Of a DNA stretch of 64,000 nucleotides, positions 52,438-61,296 are shown piece after piece (the stretch's first letter is position 1; every line of letters starts with the position of its first letter). The notes under the pieces are model-generated. The model did not search any database, was not told the DNA's origin, and was given only the letters and a program-made list of their open reading frames with translations. A program made the position numbers and the translations under genes. This DNA is from JBCAWW01 sp039024315 (GTDB lineage: Bacteria; Bacteroidota; Bacteroidia; J057), in contig JBCCQN010000015.1 of the NCBI GenBank assembly GCA_039024315.1, positions 1-64,000 on the forward strand, read 5' to 3'.

Positions 52438-53004
52438 ATGCTCGCTGAACTTATCCATAGCATTTATCCAATCTCGAAACCTTCGATTGAGGCACTTGAG
52501 GAAATAGCGAGTGCAAAGAGCTTGGGAAAAAAGGAAGTGTTTGTGGAAGAGGGGAAGCCCAATGAAAAGGAATACTTTGTGTTGGAGGGAATCGTAAGGA
52601 GTTTTGTTTTGAATCCTCAGGGGGAGGAAATAAGTCTTAGCTTTTTTTGTGCGCCTAGCGTATTGTCGCCTTTGGTCTCTCGGACGAGAAATAATCAGTC
52701 GCAGGTTTAATTTCAAGCCCTTACGGAGACAAAGCTAGCGGTCATAAATGGCTATGCATTTGAGCAACTACGATTAAGCAATCAAGAGTTACGAAACTTT
52801 GGTTTTACGGTCTTGCAGAATGAACTACTGCAAAAGGTGGACAAGGAAATCGGTTTAGCTTCTCTCAAAGCGAAAGATCGGCTGATAAAGTTTCGAGAGG
52901 AGTATCCACAATTAGAAAACCTGATTCCGCACCCGCACATTGCCTCTTATTTGGGCATCACTAATATTTCCTTGAGTAGGCTCCGTAAAGAAATTAGAGA
53001 TTAG
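52438..53004 (+). pseudogene. Crp/Fnr family regulator with an in-frame stop
   Basis: The frame from ATG 52438 encodes a cyclic-nucleotide-binding-like domain (EEIASAKSLGKKEVFVEEGKPNEKEYFVLEGIVRSFVLNPQGEEISLSFFCAPSVLSPLV). It meets TAA at 52708-52710, then continues in the same frame (FQALTETKLAVI..) through the helix-turn-helix (HPHIASYLGITNISLSRLRKEI) to 53004. Without the stop it would be an intact regulator of about 188 residues, a usual length. No frameshift occurs. One base change, sequencing error or readthrough would explain it. Confidence 0.85.
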
Positions 53005-53080
53005 GTTTCTTTTTAACATTCGTTAATGATTTTGGGCCACGCATAGAGGATTTTTGGGAATAAGAAATAAAAATTCTCAA

Positions 53081-53998
53081 ATGAAAGTCAGTCCTCTTAT
53101 CCTCAAACTTTTCATGCTAATCTCTATGTTGAATCCACAAATTATCTCTGCCCAAGGCTTTAAAGAGCAGCTCATCCCCAATGGGAATACTCAGCTCAAT
53201 GTCCAAATTTATCCCAAAGCGCAGGCTGAATCTATCATCTTGTTACATGGTGGTCCCGGGGTGCCTGATCCGATGATTGAGATTGTACGCGCCCTAACTG
53301 AAAGCTATCAGGTGATTTGCTTTGAACAGCGTGGTACAGGTCAATCTCACAATCCCGATGGGGATTATAGCATAGAGGCCTATCTCTCGGATATTGATGC
53401 TATCGCAGATGCCTTAGACCTAGCCTCTTTTCACCTTTTTGGGCATTCATGGGGAGGCTTATATGCGCAGATTTATGCCCAAGAAAGACCGACCAAGCTT
53501 AAAAGTCTATTTCTCTGTAGCCCGAGTTCTGGTACTAATGAAAATTGGAATGCTACCGAAAAAGAAGTTCTCAGCTTCAATAAGCAACATGCGACTACCG
53601 GCGAATGGCTCTCAATGGGATGGTATTCGCTCATGGGTATGCTGGGCTCAAATAAGGCCCATCAAAGGATGTTTTACCTTGTCCTCAAAAACTACCATAA
53701 AGGATACGCGGAATTAACTGTCGACAAAGAGCAACTTGGGAGCATCATGGCAGCCCCTGTCAATAAAACCCGCAAAAGCATACTCAATTATCCAGCCCTA
53801 AAAACTGTGCCTGATCCTTCCTTCCCGATTATGCTTACTTATGGTGAGAAAGACATTTACGGCAGCAGTAGACAAGCAGTGATTGATCGTTACCCGACGG
53901 CTCGCTTTGTAGAGATCAAGGCTTCTGGTCATATACCTTGGTTACATAATCCGGGAGTCTTCGAAAGGATCTTAGCTGACTTTTACCGGTTGAATTAA
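53081..53998 (+). CDS. Alpha/beta hydrolase, exported
   Basis: From ATG 53081 (a TTG at 53054 is less likely) this is 305 residues with a signal peptide (LKLFMLISMLNPQIISAQ). The alpha/beta hydrolase fold is clear: oxyanion segment LLHGGPGVPDP, FEQRGTGQSHNPDGDYS, nucleophile elbow GHSWGG, late acid in LTYGEKDIYG and His in ASGHIPWLHNP. It resembles proline iminopeptidases. It lies downstream of the broken Crp/Fnr gene, same strand, which may have regulated it. Confidence 0.9.
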   Translation: MKVSPLILKLFMLISMLNPQIISAQGFKEQLIPNGNTQLNVQIYPKAQAESIILLHGGPGVPDPMIEIVRALTESYQVICFEQRGTGQSHNPDGDYSIEAYLSDIDAIADALDLASFHLFGHSWGGLYAQIYAQERPTKLKSLFLCSPSSGTNENWNATEKEVLSFNKQHATTGEWLSMGWYSLMGMLGSNKAHQRMFYLVLKNYHKGYAELTVDKEQLGSIMAAPVNKTRKSILNYPALKTVPDPSFPIMLTYGEKDIYGSSRQAVIDRYPTARFVEIKASGHIPWLHNPGVFERILADFYRLN

Positions 53999-54000
53999 GA

Positions 54001-54014
54001 GTTCTGCGAAGCAG
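54001..54014. repeat. Degenerate solo hairpin repeat
   Basis: GTTCTGCGAAGCAG lies two bases after the hydrolase stop. The 53999-54152 spacer shows nothing else but a weak CTTTGT..ACAAAG stem. Confidence 0.6.
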
Positions 54015-54152
54015 TGCTAAATGAAAAAAGCCTTCTTTGTGATAAGCTGATCGACAAAGGGCAGTTAAGATGCTCTTTCAAGTACCAATCCTGAAGATGT
54101 ACACTTCAAAATAGGGTAGGGAAGGGTAGAGTAGGCTAGGGGAGTGGCTCCT

Positions 54153-54536
54153 TCAAACCTCATACAATTCAATCGGCAGATCATCTGGATCAGCAAAGAA
54201 GGTAAATTTCTTTTGGGTGAATTCGTCGATCCTAATCGGCTCAGTTTCTACCCCAGCTGCATTAAGGACTTTGATTTGCTCTTCAATCTGATCTACCGCT
54301 AAGGCCAAATGGCGCAATCCGCAGGCTTCTGGCCTTGAGGTTCTTGCTGGCGGGTCGGGAAAAGAAAATAATTCGATGATGTATTGCCCATTAAGGGCGA
54401 GATCGAGCTTATAAGATTGGCGTGCCTCGCGATATACTTCGCGGATGATTTCTAATCCTAGTATTTCGGTATAAAAGTGCTTGGACTTGGCATAATCAGC
54501 GCAAATAATCGCGATATGATGGACGTGCTTTAGCAT
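54153..54536 (-). CDS. VOC family protein (SMU1112c/YaeR type)
   Basis: A 127-residue glyoxalase-fold protein: HVHHIAIICADYAKSKHFYTEILGLEIIREVYREARQSYKLDLALNG, CGLRHLALAVDQIEEQI and FFADPDDLPIELYEV. These match the YaeR-like group of the vicinal oxygen chelate superfamily, which bind metal through His/Glu and often lack a known substrate. The first His, His74 and the final Glu (IELYEV) are the expected ligands. It is not adjacent to any pathway gene. Confidence 0.9.
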   Translation of the reverse strand: MLKHVHHIAIICADYAKSKHFYTEILGLEIIREVYREARQSYKLDLALNGQYIIELFSFPDPPARTSRPEACGLRHLALAVDQIEEQIKVLNAAGVETEPIRIDEFTQKKFTFFADPDDLPIELYEV

Positions 54537-54611
54537 AATGAAATTCCTAGGGCGGATTGCAATTTTGCGACAAAAAAAGAAGCTTAAGCCTATAAGTCAA
54601 AGCGATCTAAG

Positions 54612-55616
54612 ATGAACAGACGAGAATTTCTCCTCAAAGGAGCCTTGAGTGCGGGTGCTTTCGCCTTACCTCAAACTCAATTGGTTTTTCGAAATAATGC
54701 GGTTTTTCCCCAGCGGGAAAGCTTAAACTTTGGCATCGTAGCCGATGTCCATCACAGCATGATGCCTGATACCGAGCAAAGACTGAGCACCTTCATGGAT
54801 GCGGCAAGGAAGCAAAAAGTGGACTTCATTATCCAGCTAGGGGATTTTTGCCATAAGCAGCCCGAGAGCAAATCTTTCCTCAAGACTTGGAATCAATTTA
54901 AAGGCCCAAAGTATCACGTACTCGGCAATCACGATATGGATCTGTGCTCCAAGGCCGAAATCATGGAGTATTGGGAGATGTCTCAAAACTATTACACTTT
55001 CACTCAAAAAGGCATTCGTTTTGTCGTGCTTGATGCCAATTATCTATATCAAGACGGGCAGTTTATTGACTACAGTAATGGCAATTTCTATGTGGACAAT
55101 CGCCTCAGGACCTACATCGACAACAACCAAATTGAGTGGTTTAAAGCTGTCTTAGAAAATGCTGAATATCCGGTAATCGTCTTTTCTCATCAGAGTCTAT
55201 GGCATTATCAGGGAGGCGTCAAAAACAGGCTGAGCTTGCAAAAGATCATGGAAAAACACCAAGACAAGATCATTTGCTGCTTCAATGGGCACAATCACAT
55301 AGATTTCCATCATCAACAAAATGGTATCCATTATGTCGAGATCAATAGCATGTCATACCAGTGGGTAGGTGATCAGTCTCAAGTCAAACAAACGCCGCCG
55401 GCCCTTTTGGAGCAATACAAATGGCTTAACCACCTCGCTCCTTATCAAGATCCGCTCTACGCCTTTGCTAGTCTAGATCCCGCGGGCAGTTTGGAAATTA
55501 AAGGCGTCCGGAGTCAGTGGGTTTCTCCCTCACCCACAGAGATGGGCTTAGCTAAACAGGTGTATGGCAATGAGTATTCGCCCGAGATTTCTGATTACAA
55601 AATCAATTTTCAGTAG
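54612..55616 (+). CDS. Metallophosphoesterase with Tat-like signal
   Basis: A 334-residue calcineurin-like phosphoesterase: DVHHSM (metal site), QLGDFCHK, LGNHDMD, VIVFSHQS and FNGHNHIDFHH give the full di-metal signature. The N-terminus NRREFLLKGALSAGAFALP is a twin-arginine (Tat) signal, so it is exported folded. It ends on a terminator made from a palindromic repeat (55616-55647). Substrate unknown; relatives include phosphodiesterases and lipases of phosphate esters. Confidence 0.9.
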   Translation: MNRREFLLKGALSAGAFALPQTQLVFRNNAVFPQRESLNFGIVADVHHSMMPDTEQRLSTFMDAARKQKVDFIIQLGDFCHKQPESKSFLKTWNQFKGPKYHVLGNHDMDLCSKAEIMEYWEMSQNYYTFTQKGIRFVVLDANYLYQDGQFIDYSNGNFYVDNRLRTYIDNNQIEWFKAVLENAEYPVIVFSHQSLWHYQGGVKNRLSLQKIMEKHQDKIICCFNGHNHIDFHHQQNGIHYVEINSMSYQWVGDQSQVKQTPPALLEQYKWLNHLAPYQDPLYAFASLDPAGSLEIKGVRSQWVSPSPTEMGLAKQVYGNEYSPEISDYKINFQ

Positions 55617-55647
55617 CACCACAAAATTTTGTGGTGCCAGTTTTTTT
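55616..55647 (+). terminator. AAAATTTT palindrome serving as terminator
   Basis: GCACCACAAAATTTTGTGGTGC is a perfect 22-bp inverted repeat that begins on the last base of the stop codon and is followed within three bases by seven T bases. It is a copy of the AAAATTTT palindrome family with yet another arm sequence. Confidence 0.85.
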
Positions 55648-55648
55648 A

Positions 55649-55908
55649 CCGCTTCGCGGAACGATTATCTCGCTTAAAGGCATTTCGACTTCGCTCAATG
55701 TGACATGCTGATTGTAATACTGAATCCGTGGCAGCATCTTTATTTTTCCTACCAACGCTACGCGGAACGCTTGTCTCTAAATGCATTCCATTAAAAATCA
55801 ACGCAACAAAATTTTGTCCTGCTGAGCGAAGACGAAGCACCTTTGTCGATCCCTACCCGCTTCGCGGAACGATTATTTGGGTAGGTGCGGCATGCATGCC
55901 ACACCTAC
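55649..55908. repeat. Cluster of three hairpin repeats and a palindromic core
   Basis: The 55617-55918 gap has no gene. It holds CCGCTTCGCGGAACG at 55649-55663, CGCTACGCGGAACGC at 55756-55770 and CCGCTTCGCGGAACG at 55857-55871, all in one direction, and a 28-bp palindrome at 55881-55908 (GTAGGTG..CACCTAC type). Confidence 0.8.
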
Positions 55909-55918
55909 AGACACAATC

Positions 55919-57703
55919 TTACTCAACGACAAATCTTCGACTCAGGCGCTTGTCTGCCGGCTGCAAATCCAATAGATAGAGTCCAGGGCTCAAGCCATCC
56001 AGTCTTATCTGATACTGATTGCCCCAAAAGTCCTGCTCCATGAGCAACTGTCCATTGAGGGTAAAGATGCGAAGATGGACAGCAGTGTTCTGTGCCATTT
56101 CGGCAAGCTCAATGTTGAGAATCTCTTTAGCCGGATTAGGGTAAAGCTTTAGACTAGTAGCTGCTAATTCATCCTCCACCGAGGTGGTGCTCAAATCCAA
56201 GATCCCCTGGGGATCAAACTTCACGGCAAAAGCTTGCCCATTGGCGGAGCCCGTGCCGGGCGCTAAGAGAGAGTCCATATCTAGTCTCAATTGTCCAGCA
56301 AATTTTCCAGTGAGATAGAAGTCGCCTTCTGGATTGCTGACCATAGCCGTGTTTTCCCAAAAGAAAGAAGGCGCTCCGATGTACTCTTCGACCAATACTC
56401 CCACATCGATATAGTTTCCATCCTTGTCAAAAGAAGTCAGAAACTGGCGCGCACCATCATTGGAGTTGTTGGGCATAGGCAAGGTGTCTTGATGCCCAAA
56501 GACAATGAAGCTAGAGGAATTGGACCCATAAAGTCCACTCAAGAAAGTCGTTCCGTTGGGACGGGTGTGGATGGTGACACTTTGATTGCGGATATCACCG
56601 CTAGAGCTGATGTTGCCATAAGCAACGTCTGTAGTGAATAAGCGTTCGCCCGCAGGGGAATACTTCACTAAAATCAGCCTACCGTCAAAGTCATTCGGAT
56701 CGAGCGTCGCATCAGTAAATTGCATTTGGTTGCCATGCTGCATCGTGAGATAGATATTGCCCTGCTCGTCTATCCCCATTTCGTGCGGATACTGAGTAGT
56801 ACCACCGTCCATACTCCGCCACCACTCTAGCTTACCATCTCCATCAAAGCGCGCCAAAAATTGTCCGCCGCCCAAGACATTGAAGATCGTATCCGTGTCC
56901 CAACCTAGGTAGCCATTGAATATCGGGAAGCTAAAAAAGCCACCGTTGAGATAGATTTGCCCCTCGCCGCCGATCTGCATATGAGCCGAGATAAAAGAGC
57001 CATAATCCGGATTATCAATCGTATTGCTATGCTTGAACCAAGCCAAATCCCCATTGGGCAGGTACTTGGCAAGAAACATCATCAGGCCGTTATTGCCTTG
57101 ATTGTAAACCAGACTATCAACCAAAACCGAGTCTTCCATCGTACCAAAGACATAAGCGTTCCCCGCAGGGTCTACTTGCATATCCGTAATGACCACATCG
57201 GCTGGAGGGGCTGATAAAATGCTCTTGGACCAAAGGAAAGTGCCGTTTGAATCTGCTTTGGCCAGAAATCCGCTAGGCGAGCTAACGCCCGTCATCGTGA
57301 TATCCCCAAAATCCAAAATCGTATTGGCATTGGTCTGGCGATATTCGCCTGCCATAAAGACATTGCCACTATTATCAGTCGCCACGGCAAAGGCGTGATT
57401 GTTGGAGTTGCCAAAAATCGGCTTTGCCCAGCGTAATCCTCCCGCCTTATTATAAGAGGTCAAAAACATGGAGTTGTAAACGCTAGTCGGAAAGACTACA
57501 TCCTCGAAACTTGATTTGCCGGAGCAATCGCCGGTGATCACCAAATTGCCGACAGGATCCAAAGCGATATCATGGGAAGTCGCCGTACCGGGGCCAGTGG
57601 TGGAATTAGGGTTTTCTTCGCTATAACGCGTCCACTCAACTTGCCCTAGCATCATGCTAGAGCAGCTGCATACAATCAATAGAAAAAGGAAAGGAGTTTT
57701 CAT
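55919..57703 (-). CDS. Type IX-secreted SBBP-like beta-propeller protein
   Basis: A 594-residue exported protein: signal peptide FLFLLIVCSCSSMMLGQ, several SBBP-like repeats (DIALDPVGNLVITGDCSG; AVATDNSGNVFMAGEYRQ; DMQVDPAGNAYVFGTME; QIGGEGQIYLNGGF; MGIDEQGNIYLTMQHG; VSNPEGDFYLTGKF), each a propeller blade, and a type IX sorting domain (LYPNPAKEILNIELAEM to LSRRFVVE). Such proteins are surface-attached and of unknown ligand. The blade GNAYVFG stretch contains bases reminiscent of the hairpin repeat. Confidence 0.88.
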   Translation of the reverse strand: MKTPFLFLLIVCSCSSMMLGQVEWTRYSEENPNSTTGPGTATSHDIALDPVGNLVITGDCSGKSSFEDVVFPTSVYNSMFLTSYNKAGGLRWAKPIFGNSNNHAFAVATDNSGNVFMAGEYRQTNANTILDFGDITMTGVSSPSGFLAKADSNGTFLWSKSILSAPPADVVITDMQVDPAGNAYVFGTMEDSVLVDSLVYNQGNNGLMMFLAKYLPNGDLAWFKHSNTIDNPDYGSFISAHMQIGGEGQIYLNGGFFSFPIFNGYLGWDTDTIFNVLGGGQFLARFDGDGKLEWWRSMDGGTTQYPHEMGIDEQGNIYLTMQHGNQMQFTDATLDPNDFDGRLILVKYSPAGERLFTTDVAYGNISSSGDIRNQSVTIHTRPNGTTFLSGLYGSNSSSFIVFGHQDTLPMPNNSNDGARQFLTSFDKDGNYIDVGVLVEEYIGAPSFFWENTAMVSNPEGDFYLTGKFAGQLRLDMDSLLAPGTGSANGQAFAVKFDPQGILDLSTTSVEDELAATSLKLYPNPAKEILNIELAEMAQNTAVHLRIFTLNGQLLMEQDFWGNQYQIRLDGLSPGLYLLDLQPADKRLSRRFVVE

Positions 57704-57792
57704 CTGCTTAGTTCTTACTTATGGAGACCCAAAAGTAGGAGCCTAAGCAGGCCGCCGAAATCCCCCATATGAGGGATTCTCGGCCTGATGCT

Positions 57793-58281
57793 TTATTTCA
57801 ACTCCGCTAAGAGAGAGGACAAATTGAGACGCTTGGTATAGATATCTAGGTTTCCATCCGCGTCCTTGGGCCAAGTTTCTTGTGGTTTGTCCCAACATAG
57901 TTCTACCCCATTACCATCAGGATCATCGAGGTAGATTGCCTCCGAAACACCGTGATTGGCAAAACCAGTGACAGGATACTTAGCATCCAACAAACGCTTG
58001 TAAACAACGGCTAGATCTCGGCGCTTAGGGTAAAGGATGGCAGTATGAAACAGCCCCGTGCTGTTGGGGGGTGGGGGAGGACCGTTTTTGCTTTGCCAGG
58101 TGTTGAGACCAATATGGTGATGATAACCCCCCGCCGAAATAAAGGCGGCCTGATCACCAAAGGTGCTGATGATCTCAAATCCCAAGAGGCCATGATAAAA
58201 ATCTAGTGCCTTGGGGATGTCCGAAACCTTGAGGTGCACATGACCGATACGGGTCTGAGCGGGTACTGTATATTCTTGCAT
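57793..58281 (-). CDS. VOC family extradiol dioxygenase-like protein
   Basis: A 162-residue glyoxalase/bleomycin-resistance-fold protein: IGHVHLKVSDIPKALDFYHGLLGFEII, AFISAGGYHHHIGLNTW, FHTAILYPKRRDLAVVYKRLLDAK and EAIYLDDPDGNGVELCWD. The HVHLKV, HIGLN and GVELCWD positions are the expected metal ligands and match catechol-2,3-dioxygenase-like (CatE-type) members. No ring-degradation genes are nearby, so the substrate is uncertain. Confidence 0.88.
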   Translation of the reverse strand: MQEYTVPAQTRIGHVHLKVSDIPKALDFYHGLLGFEIISTFGDQAAFISAGGYHHHIGLNTWQSKNGPPPPPNSTGLFHTAILYPKRRDLAVVYKRLLDAKYPVTGFANHGVSEAIYLDDPDGNGVELCWDKPQETWPKDADGNLDIYTKRLNLSSLLAELK

Positions 58282-58298
58282 ACTCTGGAGTTTGTTTA

Positions 58299-58495
58299 CT
58301 CCCGATAACTATGCGGGAGCGCAGAACGCTTATTTCTATTATGACACCTAAAGACATATCAATGTGACAACATTGATTTTGGGCTATGGTAGCAACACAA
58401 TCCCGAAAGCTTTCGCGGATGTGTCGCTACGGGTTGAATCAATACGATCCGTTTTATGCGAATTAGCGTTCCGCGCTCCCGATAGCTATCGGGAG
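58299..58495. repeat. Composite palindromic element, CTCCCG-ended at both ends
   Basis: The left hairpin (CTCCCG..CGGGAG then CGCAGAACG) and the right one (GCGTTCCGCG then CTCCCGATAGCTATCGGGAG, a perfect palindrome) face each other. The centre is a 42-bp palindrome at 58389-58430 with an inner CCCGAAAGCTTTCGCGG, as in 15436-15477. Confidence 0.85.
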
Positions 58496-58499
58496 GCAC

Positions 58500-58533
58500 A
58501 AAAAAAACCGCCTCACAGGATGCGAAGCGGTTT
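58500..58533 (-). terminator. Terminator after the YegP-like gene
   Basis: On the minus strand AAACCGC pairs with GCGGTTT around a 15-base loop, followed by a T run, 23 bases past the stop. Confidence 0.8.
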
Positions 58534-58555
58534 AAGTCTTTACGAGTTAGTCTGA

Positions 58556-58885
58556 CTATGCAGTCAAGTCTTTTACTTCAGCACCGTCAGCATTTTTCTT
58601 AACTGACTCGATACCGTTTTCCATTCCAGAGGCAGATTCGTACATCTGGCTAGAACCAATTACCTGACCGTTACCGGCTTTGAGGTTGAAGTGGTGCTTA
58701 CCGTTTTTGGCTTCTTTGCGCTCATAACGTCCATCTTCGCCAGCGTTTTTCTTAACTGACTCAACGCCGTTCATACAAGCGCTTTTAGTAGTATAACCTT
58801 CACTACCTAGGATTTTTTGACCGTTTTTGGCCTTTAGGCGAAAGTAGAACTCGCCGCTTTTTTCACTTTGAAAAATTTCAAACAT
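58556..58885 (-). CDS. YegP family protein (two DUF1508 repeats)
   Basis: A 109-residue protein made of two DUF1508 repeats: FEIFQSEKSGEFYFRLKAKNGQKILGSEGYTTKSACMNGVESVKKNA and YERKEAKNGKHHFNLKAGNGQVIGSSQMYESASGMENGIESVKKNA. The fold is small and dimer-like; the family's role is unknown, though it is common in bacteria. Normal length. Its own terminator follows. Confidence 0.95.
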   Translation of the reverse strand: MFEIFQSEKSGEFYFRLKAKNGQKILGSEGYTTKSACMNGVESVKKNAGEDGRYERKEAKNGKHHFNLKAGNGQVIGSSQMYESASGMENGIESVKKNADGAEVKDLTA

Positions 58886-58948
58886 TTTACTGGAGTTTGA
58901 GTGATGTCAGATTGAATGAGTATTAATTTTTATGAGCAATCTCTATAC

Positions 58949-59587
58949 CTAGATATTGCCGATACGATTTTCGTATAATTCTTTGCTTTCATTGACCGTC
59001 TCATTGAGATCGTTCATGATGGCTGCAACTTTGTCTTCGATGCTTTTGAGCCCAGAGTTTATCTCTGCGATTTGGCCCAAGGCGATCGCTACTTCTAAGG
59101 CTTTAACCACATCAACCGCCTCAGTATGCAGGGCGCGCAATTGAGCGATGGCAGCAGCCGTATTGGCCAAGGTCTTTTCATAATCAGCCCTGGTAGTCTT
59201 AATGCCTTTTTCGAGTTCTTGACGGGTGCTGGCATCATTGAGACCAGCGGTTTGGCGCTCCATCGCAGAAAACAGATTGTCAGCATCCTGCTTGAGGCCT
59301 TCATATTCTTTGTTGAGGTCCTCGACTTGCTTATTTACTTTTTCCCACTTGCCATATACCGTAGCAAATTCCTTGTCAACGTTTTTGGCGTTCTCCAAGG
59401 CACCTTGTAAGCCGTTGAGCATATTGACGCCTTCGTTTACGCGTTCGTCAGCTTTGATCTTTTGATCTTCAAAGCTGGCAATCTGAGCGCGAAACTTCTT
59501 TTTGTATTTGGGGAGGTCTTCGGGGCTTTTGCTACAAGCCGCCAAAATCACGACCGAAAGTAGAAGTAATAGGGTGTGTCTATGCAT
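58949..59587 (-). CDS. Coiled-coil lipoprotein
   Basis: A 212-residue lipoprotein: signal LLLLLSVVILAAC with a lipidated Cys18, then an almost entirely helical, charged protein with heptad-like spacing (FEDQKIKADERVNEGVNMLNGLQGALENAKNVDKEF; VEDLNKEYEGLKQDADNLFSAMERQ; ELEKGIKTTRADYEKTLANTAAAI). Probably an elongated periplasmic coiled coil. Family unrecognised. Confidence 0.75.
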   Translation of the reverse strand: MHRHTLLLLLSVVILAACSKSPEDLPKYKKKFRAQIASFEDQKIKADERVNEGVNMLNGLQGALENAKNVDKEFATVYGKWEKVNKQVEDLNKEYEGLKQDADNLFSAMERQTAGLNDASTRQELEKGIKTTRADYEKTLANTAAAIAQLRALHTEAVDVVKALEVAIALGQIAEINSGLKSIEDKVAAIMNDLNETVNESKELYENRIGNI

Positions 59588-59710
59588 GTAATTTAGCGTG
59601 TTCTTGTCCTTTTAGATGTAGAAACGAAAAAACGTCACTCGTATTCTTCGATTTCTGAAGGGAAAATAAGAAAATCTTTTTGCTATTTTGCATTCTAGGG
59701 GTTTGCAAGT

Positions 59711-60619
59711 ATGCTCAAACAATTTATTAAACCGATTTATCATCTCTCTCACGATCTGCTGTTTCAGACGCGGCAGCTCAACCCATTATTCAAACAAAAG
59801 CATGGCGGTTATCCGATTTTGCAGGGGCACATCTCCGATGAACACCTCGCCGACCCAGCTTTGGAAGAGATTTTGGTCAAAGGTTTGGAAGAAATTGGCG
59901 TTAGCGTAGCTCCCTACGAGATTGATATTGAGGCTTATTACCAATACTTGGAACGCGCCCAATATCCCGTCACCTATTATGGTGGAGGGCTTGACCCACA
60001 GCAAAATTTTACCGAAAAAACCCTTGAGCACTACGTTTCACTGGATTTTCTCAATTTGCAAATGGAGTCTGTTTTCATCGATGTCGCGGCTTGTACCTCT
60101 CCATTCTTCCAGATCATCCGTCGTCTCTACGATGTCAAGGCCACCTATAATCAAGATTTGATTTTTGAGCCTGGTTTACACGGCGATCGCATCGGTGGTT
60201 ATGGACATGAATTGCATCTAGCCGATGGCAGTGTCGATGGAGTGACATTGCATTGCTCCTTGGAGCATTTTGAAGATGATACCGATACGAAGTTCTTCCA
60301 AGAGCTCGAACGTGTTCTCAAGCCCGGCGGGCGGGCGGTGATTTTGCCCTTTTATTTGGCGCATGAGTACACCATTCATGTCGACCCGGCCTACAACTTG
60401 CTCAAAAACCATCGCCCCAGCATAGATCCCAAAGCGCGTCTCCGCTATTGCAGCTGGTATCAATTCTTCTCGCGCCACTACGATCCCCAAGCCCTACAAG
60501 AACGCATTCTCTCTCAGGCACCAAGCCTTAAGTTGAGTGTACATCAAGTCCAAAACTTTAGAGAGGTCGATCCCAATAGCTACCTCCGTTTGATTGGGGT
60601 ATTTGAAAAACAAGCATGA
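59711..60619 (+). CDS. SAM-dependent methyltransferase-like protein
   Basis: A 302-residue protein with a class I methyltransferase core in its second half: FIDVAACTSPFFQIIRRLYDVKATYNQDLIFEPGLHGDRIGG (motif I is unusual: AACTSPF in place of GxGxG), DGVTLHCSLEHFEDDTDTKFFQELERVLKPGGRAVILPFY, then YCSWYQFFSRHYDPQALQERI. The altered glycine motif suggests atypical SAM binding. The ATG is 59711, after TATTTTGC. It overlaps the hydrolase start (ATGA). Confidence 0.75.
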   Translation: MLKQFIKPIYHLSHDLLFQTRQLNPLFKQKHGGYPILQGHISDEHLADPALEEILVKGLEEIGVSVAPYEIDIEAYYQYLERAQYPVTYYGGGLDPQQNFTEKTLEHYVSLDFLNLQMESVFIDVAACTSPFFQIIRRLYDVKATYNQDLIFEPGLHGDRIGGYGHELHLADGSVDGVTLHCSLEHFEDDTDTKFFQELERVLKPGGRAVILPFYLAHEYTIHVDPAYNLLKNHRPSIDPKARLRYCSWYQFFSRHYDPQALQERILSQAPSLKLSVHQVQNFREVDPNSYLRLIGVFEKQA

Positions 60620-61296
60620 TCACCGAAACCAAATTTGTCGCCACGCCCGAAAAAGGCGAAGTCTCTGCTGCCTTGCTCCGTCCGGAAAATGCGAATCGAC
60701 TCCTAGTATTGGGTCATGGCGCTGGTGCGGGCATGTATCACCATCATATGGAGTCTATTGCGACCCATTTGGCAGAGATTGGGATTGCCACTTTTCGTTA
60801 TCAATTCCCTTTCAGGGAACGCGGCGGCGGACGAGACTCGCAAAAGGTTAGCCTCGCGACGGTGCGTTCGGCGATTGAAGCCGCACACCAAATGGCTCCT
60901 GATTTACCCATGCTAGCCGGTGGGCATTCTTTTGGCGGACGTATGACTTATTTAACGGCAGCCGAAGATCCAGAGAATAATCCACTGCCCTATATCCAAG
61001 GCATCGTTTTCTTTTCCTTTCCGCTACATGCGCCGGGTAAGCCCGGCATCGAAAGAGCCGCCACTTTGGCGCAAGTACCAGTCCCCATGCTGTTTTTGTC
61101 AGGAGAAAGAGACATATTCGCAAAACGCGAACTGATCGAACCATTGCTGGCTGAGATCCCTCAAGCTAGGCTTTGCTGGCTAGAAACCGGTGATCATGGC
61201 TATAAGGTCCTCAAGCGCACGCGCCAAAATTCCCAAAGCATTTACGAAGAAGCAATGAGACATTTGCAGACGTGGTTGCAGGCAAATCTCCAGTAG
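60616..61296 (+). CDS. Alpha/beta hydrolase (KANL3/Tex30-like)
   Basis: A 226-residue cytoplasmic hydrolase of the small dienelactone-hydrolase-like group: LLVLGHGAGAGMYHHHMESIATHLAEIGIATFRYQFPFRERGGGR, nucleophile GGHSFGGRM, acid in LFLSGERDIFAK and catalytic His in LETGDHGYKV. Length and loops fit KANL3/Tex30-like members. It overlaps the methyltransferase-like gene by four bases, so the two act from one transcript. Confidence 0.9.
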   Translation: MITETKFVATPEKGEVSAALLRPENANRLLVLGHGAGAGMYHHHMESIATHLAEIGIATFRYQFPFRERGGGRDSQKVSLATVRSAIEAAHQMAPDLPMLAGGHSFGGRMTYLTAAEDPENNPLPYIQGIVFFSFPLHAPGKPGIERAATLAQVPVPMLFLSGERDIFAKRELIEPLLAEIPQARLCWLETGDHGYKVLKRTRQNSQSIYEEAMRHLQTWLQANLQ

